Shown here piece by piece: positions 62,521 through 64,000 of a DNA stretch of 64,000 bases. Each line of letters starts with the position of its first letter. Positions within the stretch are counted from its first letter, which is position 1. A program made the translations under genes and the position numbers. This DNA comes from Anderseniella sp963700895. GTDB lineage: Bacteria > Pseudomonadota > Alphaproteobacteria > Rhizobiales > Aestuariivirgaceae. Under the pieces are notes generated by a model. That model saw nothing but the letters and a program-made list of their open reading frames with translations. It had not been told where the DNA came from and did not search any database. The DNA is taken from positions 1 to 64,000 of the forward strand of contig CAVOZI010000001.1 in NCBI GenBank assembly GCA_963700895.1. Direction: 5' to 3'.

Positions 62521-64000
62521 ATGAGCTTCTATTTCGCCCAGTTCCTCACCGGGCTGTCGAGCGCATCGTCGCTGTTCCTGGTGGCCTGTGGCCTGTCGCT
62601 CATTTTCGGCGTCACCCGCATCGTCAACTTCGCTCACGGCTCGTTCTACATGCTGGGCGCGTATATGGCGTACACGCTGGTTCAGTACGTGCCGGGGTCC
62701 ATCCTGGGCTTCTGGGGATCGGTGCTGGCAGCCGCGCTGATCGTGGCGCTGGTCGGCGTGGTCATCGAAATGCTCGTGCTGCGCCGCATCTACAACGCGC
62801 CTGAGCTGTACCAGCTGGTCGCCACGTTCGGCATCGTGCTCATTGTGCAGGACGCCGTGTTGTGGATCTTCGGCAGCGAGGACAGGCTGGGCCCTCGCGC
62901 GCCCGGCCTGGACGGGGTGGTGCGCATCTTTGGCGAGCCGATCCCGCAATACGACCTGGTGCTCATTGCCCTCGGGCCTGCGGTACTCGCCCTGATGTGG
63001 CTGCTGTTGAACCGCACCCGCTGGGGCGTGCTGGTGCGCGCCGCCACGCTGGACCGCGAGATGGTGGCAAGCCTCGGCGTCAACCAGTCGTGGCTGTTCA
63101 CCAGCGTCTTCTTCCTCGGCTCGTTTCTGGCTGGCCTTGGCGGCGCCCTGCAGGTGCCGCGCGTCTCGATCAACCTGCTGATGGACCTGTCCATCATCGC
63201 CGAAGCCTTCGTGGTCGTGGTGATCGGCGGCATGGGCTCCATCCCCGGCGCCTTCGTTGCCGCCCTGCTGATCGGCGAACTCAATGCCTTCGGTGTGCTG
63301 GTGCTGCCACAGGCCACCATCGTGCTGGCCTTCGTGGTGATGGCCGTGGTGCTGGTGATCCGCCCCTACGGCCTGTTTGGCAAGCAGGAGGCAGCCGCCC
63401 ACGCGGCGGGCCAGGTGGAAGCCCCGATCCGCCCGGCCAGCCGGTTGCAGCGCGCGATCGCGCTGGCGCTGCTGGCCTTCATGCTGGTGCTGCCGTTCGT
63501 CATGGGCGAGTTTGCCATGGTGCTGGCCACCGACATCCTGATCTTCGCCCTGTTCGCCGCCAGCCTGCATTTTATCATGGGCAATGGCGGCATGGTGTCG
63601 TTCGGCCATGCGGCCTATTTTGCGCTCGGCTGCTACGGCGCGGCATTTCTGGTGAAATATTCCGGTGGCTCGATGGAGCTGGCGCTGGTGGCCGGCCCGC
63701 TGTTCGCTGGCCTCGGTGCGCTTGTGTTCGGCTGGTTCTGCGTGCGCCTGTCGGGCGTCTACATGGCCATGCTGACGCTGGCCGCCGCCCAGATCGTCTG
63801 GTCCACCGCCTTCCAGTGGCAGGACCTCACCGGCGGGGATGACGGCCTGCTGGGAATCTGGCCTTCCGACTGGGCGCGGTCGAAGACCGCCTTCTATTAC
63901 CTGTCGCTGATGCTGTGCGGCGGCGGCATCCTGCTGCTGCGGCGGATGATCTTCTCGCCGTTCGGCTATGCCCTGCGCGGCGGGCGAGACAACCCGGGCC
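62521..64000 (+). CDS. Fused LivH-LivM-type ABC permease, 3' end outside window
   Basis: Open from ATG 62521 to the last base, so at least 493 residues. Residues 1-285 are LivH-like (FGVTRIVNFAHGSFYMLGAY, NRTRWGVLVRAA, VVVVIGGMGSIPGAFVAALL, ending RPYGLFGK). A second hydrophobic block from about residue 305 is LivM-like (GMVSFGHAAYFALGCYGAAF, LSGVYMAMLTLAAAQI, GYALRGGRDNPG). The two permeases are normally separate; a fusion fixes 1:1 stoichiometry. ATPase genes (LivG/LivF type) are expected just outside the window. Confidence 0.9.
   Translation, partial: MSFYFAQFLTGLSSASSLFLVACGLSLIFGVTRIVNFAHGSFYMLGAYMAYTLVQYVPGSILGFWGSVLAAALIVALVGVVIEMLVLRRIYNAPELYQLVATFGIVLIVQDAVLWIFGSEDRLGPRAPGLDGVVRIFGEPIPQYDLVLIALGPAVLALMWLLLNRTRWGVLVRAATLDREMVASLGVNQSWLFTSVFFLGSFLAGLGGALQVPRVSINLLMDLSIIAEAFVVVVIGGMGSIPGAFVAALLIGELNAFGVLVLPQATIVLAFVVMAVVLVIRPYGLFGKQEAAAHAAGQVEAPIRPASRLQRAIALALLAFMLVLPFVMGEFAMVLATDILIFALFAASLHFIMGNGGMVSFGHAAYFALGCYGAAFLVKYSGGSMELALVAGPLFAGLGALVFGWFCVRLSGVYMAMLTLAAAQIVWSTAFQWQDLTGGDDGLLGIWPSDWARSKTAFYYLSLMLCGGGILLLRRMIFSPFGYALRGGRDNPG

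Noticed and set aside
62326..63609. 427-codon minus-strand frame opposite the permease gene
   Set aside because: It is extremely His/Gln/Asp-rich, the usual mirror of hydrophobic codons; the plus-strand permease is clear.

Overview
This is high-GC chromosomal DNA of an alphaproteobacterium, most likely a Hyphomicrobiales (Rhizobiales)-like lineage. Three things point there: the gene order pckA / chvI-chvG-hprK-EIIA-ptsH-ahcY-divL-tsaE-addB-addA-trxA / folC-accD-trpA-trpB-trpF, which as I recall matches rhizobial chromosomes; the DivL-type kinase with tyrosine in place of the phospho-histidine; and an AccD without its zinc cysteines. I see no insertion sequence, prophage, CRISPR array or rRNA. 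Coding density is high, and no gene-free stretch exceeds 300 bases.

Layout. 1-4.7 kb: the end of an acyltransferase, polA, and a MarR-type regulator with its probable operator. 4.8-11.3 kb: pckA, a HugZ-like gene, the ChvI/ChvG two-component system and a partial PTS (HprK, EIIA, HPr). 11.4-24.9 kb: ahcY, divL, a tsaE-amgK fusion, a murU-like gene, addB, addA and trxA. 24.9-36.5 kb, all on the minus strand: aroA-cmk-rpsA-sppA-ihfB-lapA-pyrF-trpF-trpB-trpA-accD-folC, which are aromatic amino acid, nucleotide, translation and lipid genes. 36.7-38.3 kb: a zinc-ribbon acidic protein, tRNA-Ala, and a small heat-shock protein with a DUF1150 partner. 38.3-44.2 kb, minus strand: rnd, the LPS-transport genes lptC-lptA-lptB, then rpoN-hpf-ptsN. 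44.3-53.9 kb: mixed metabolic and housekeeping genes, including tRNA-Leu, uppP, queG and infC (AUU start).

54.0-64.0 kb is the most distinctive part. It is a tight plus-strand cluster: a molybdenum hydroxylase (a FAD subunit, then a 2Fe-2S/Mo subunit), a 6-hydroxynicotinate-reductase-like Fe-S protein, an ApbE-like UPF0280 protein, two tandem DUF1185 paralogues, and a branched-chain-amino-acid-type ABC transporter that runs off the right edge. The best reading is uptake, hydroxylation and ring reduction of an unidentified N-heterocycle or related cyclic compound.

Caveat on quality. Five genes (polA, pckA, the HugZ-like gene, addA and the FAD subunit) have broken reading frames at eight sites. 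Every site needs exactly one base removed, mostly one copy of a doubled base, and the repaired proteins have normal family lengths. This looks like insertion-type sequencing error rather than gene decay, although one stretch of pckA is altered beyond a simple insertion.
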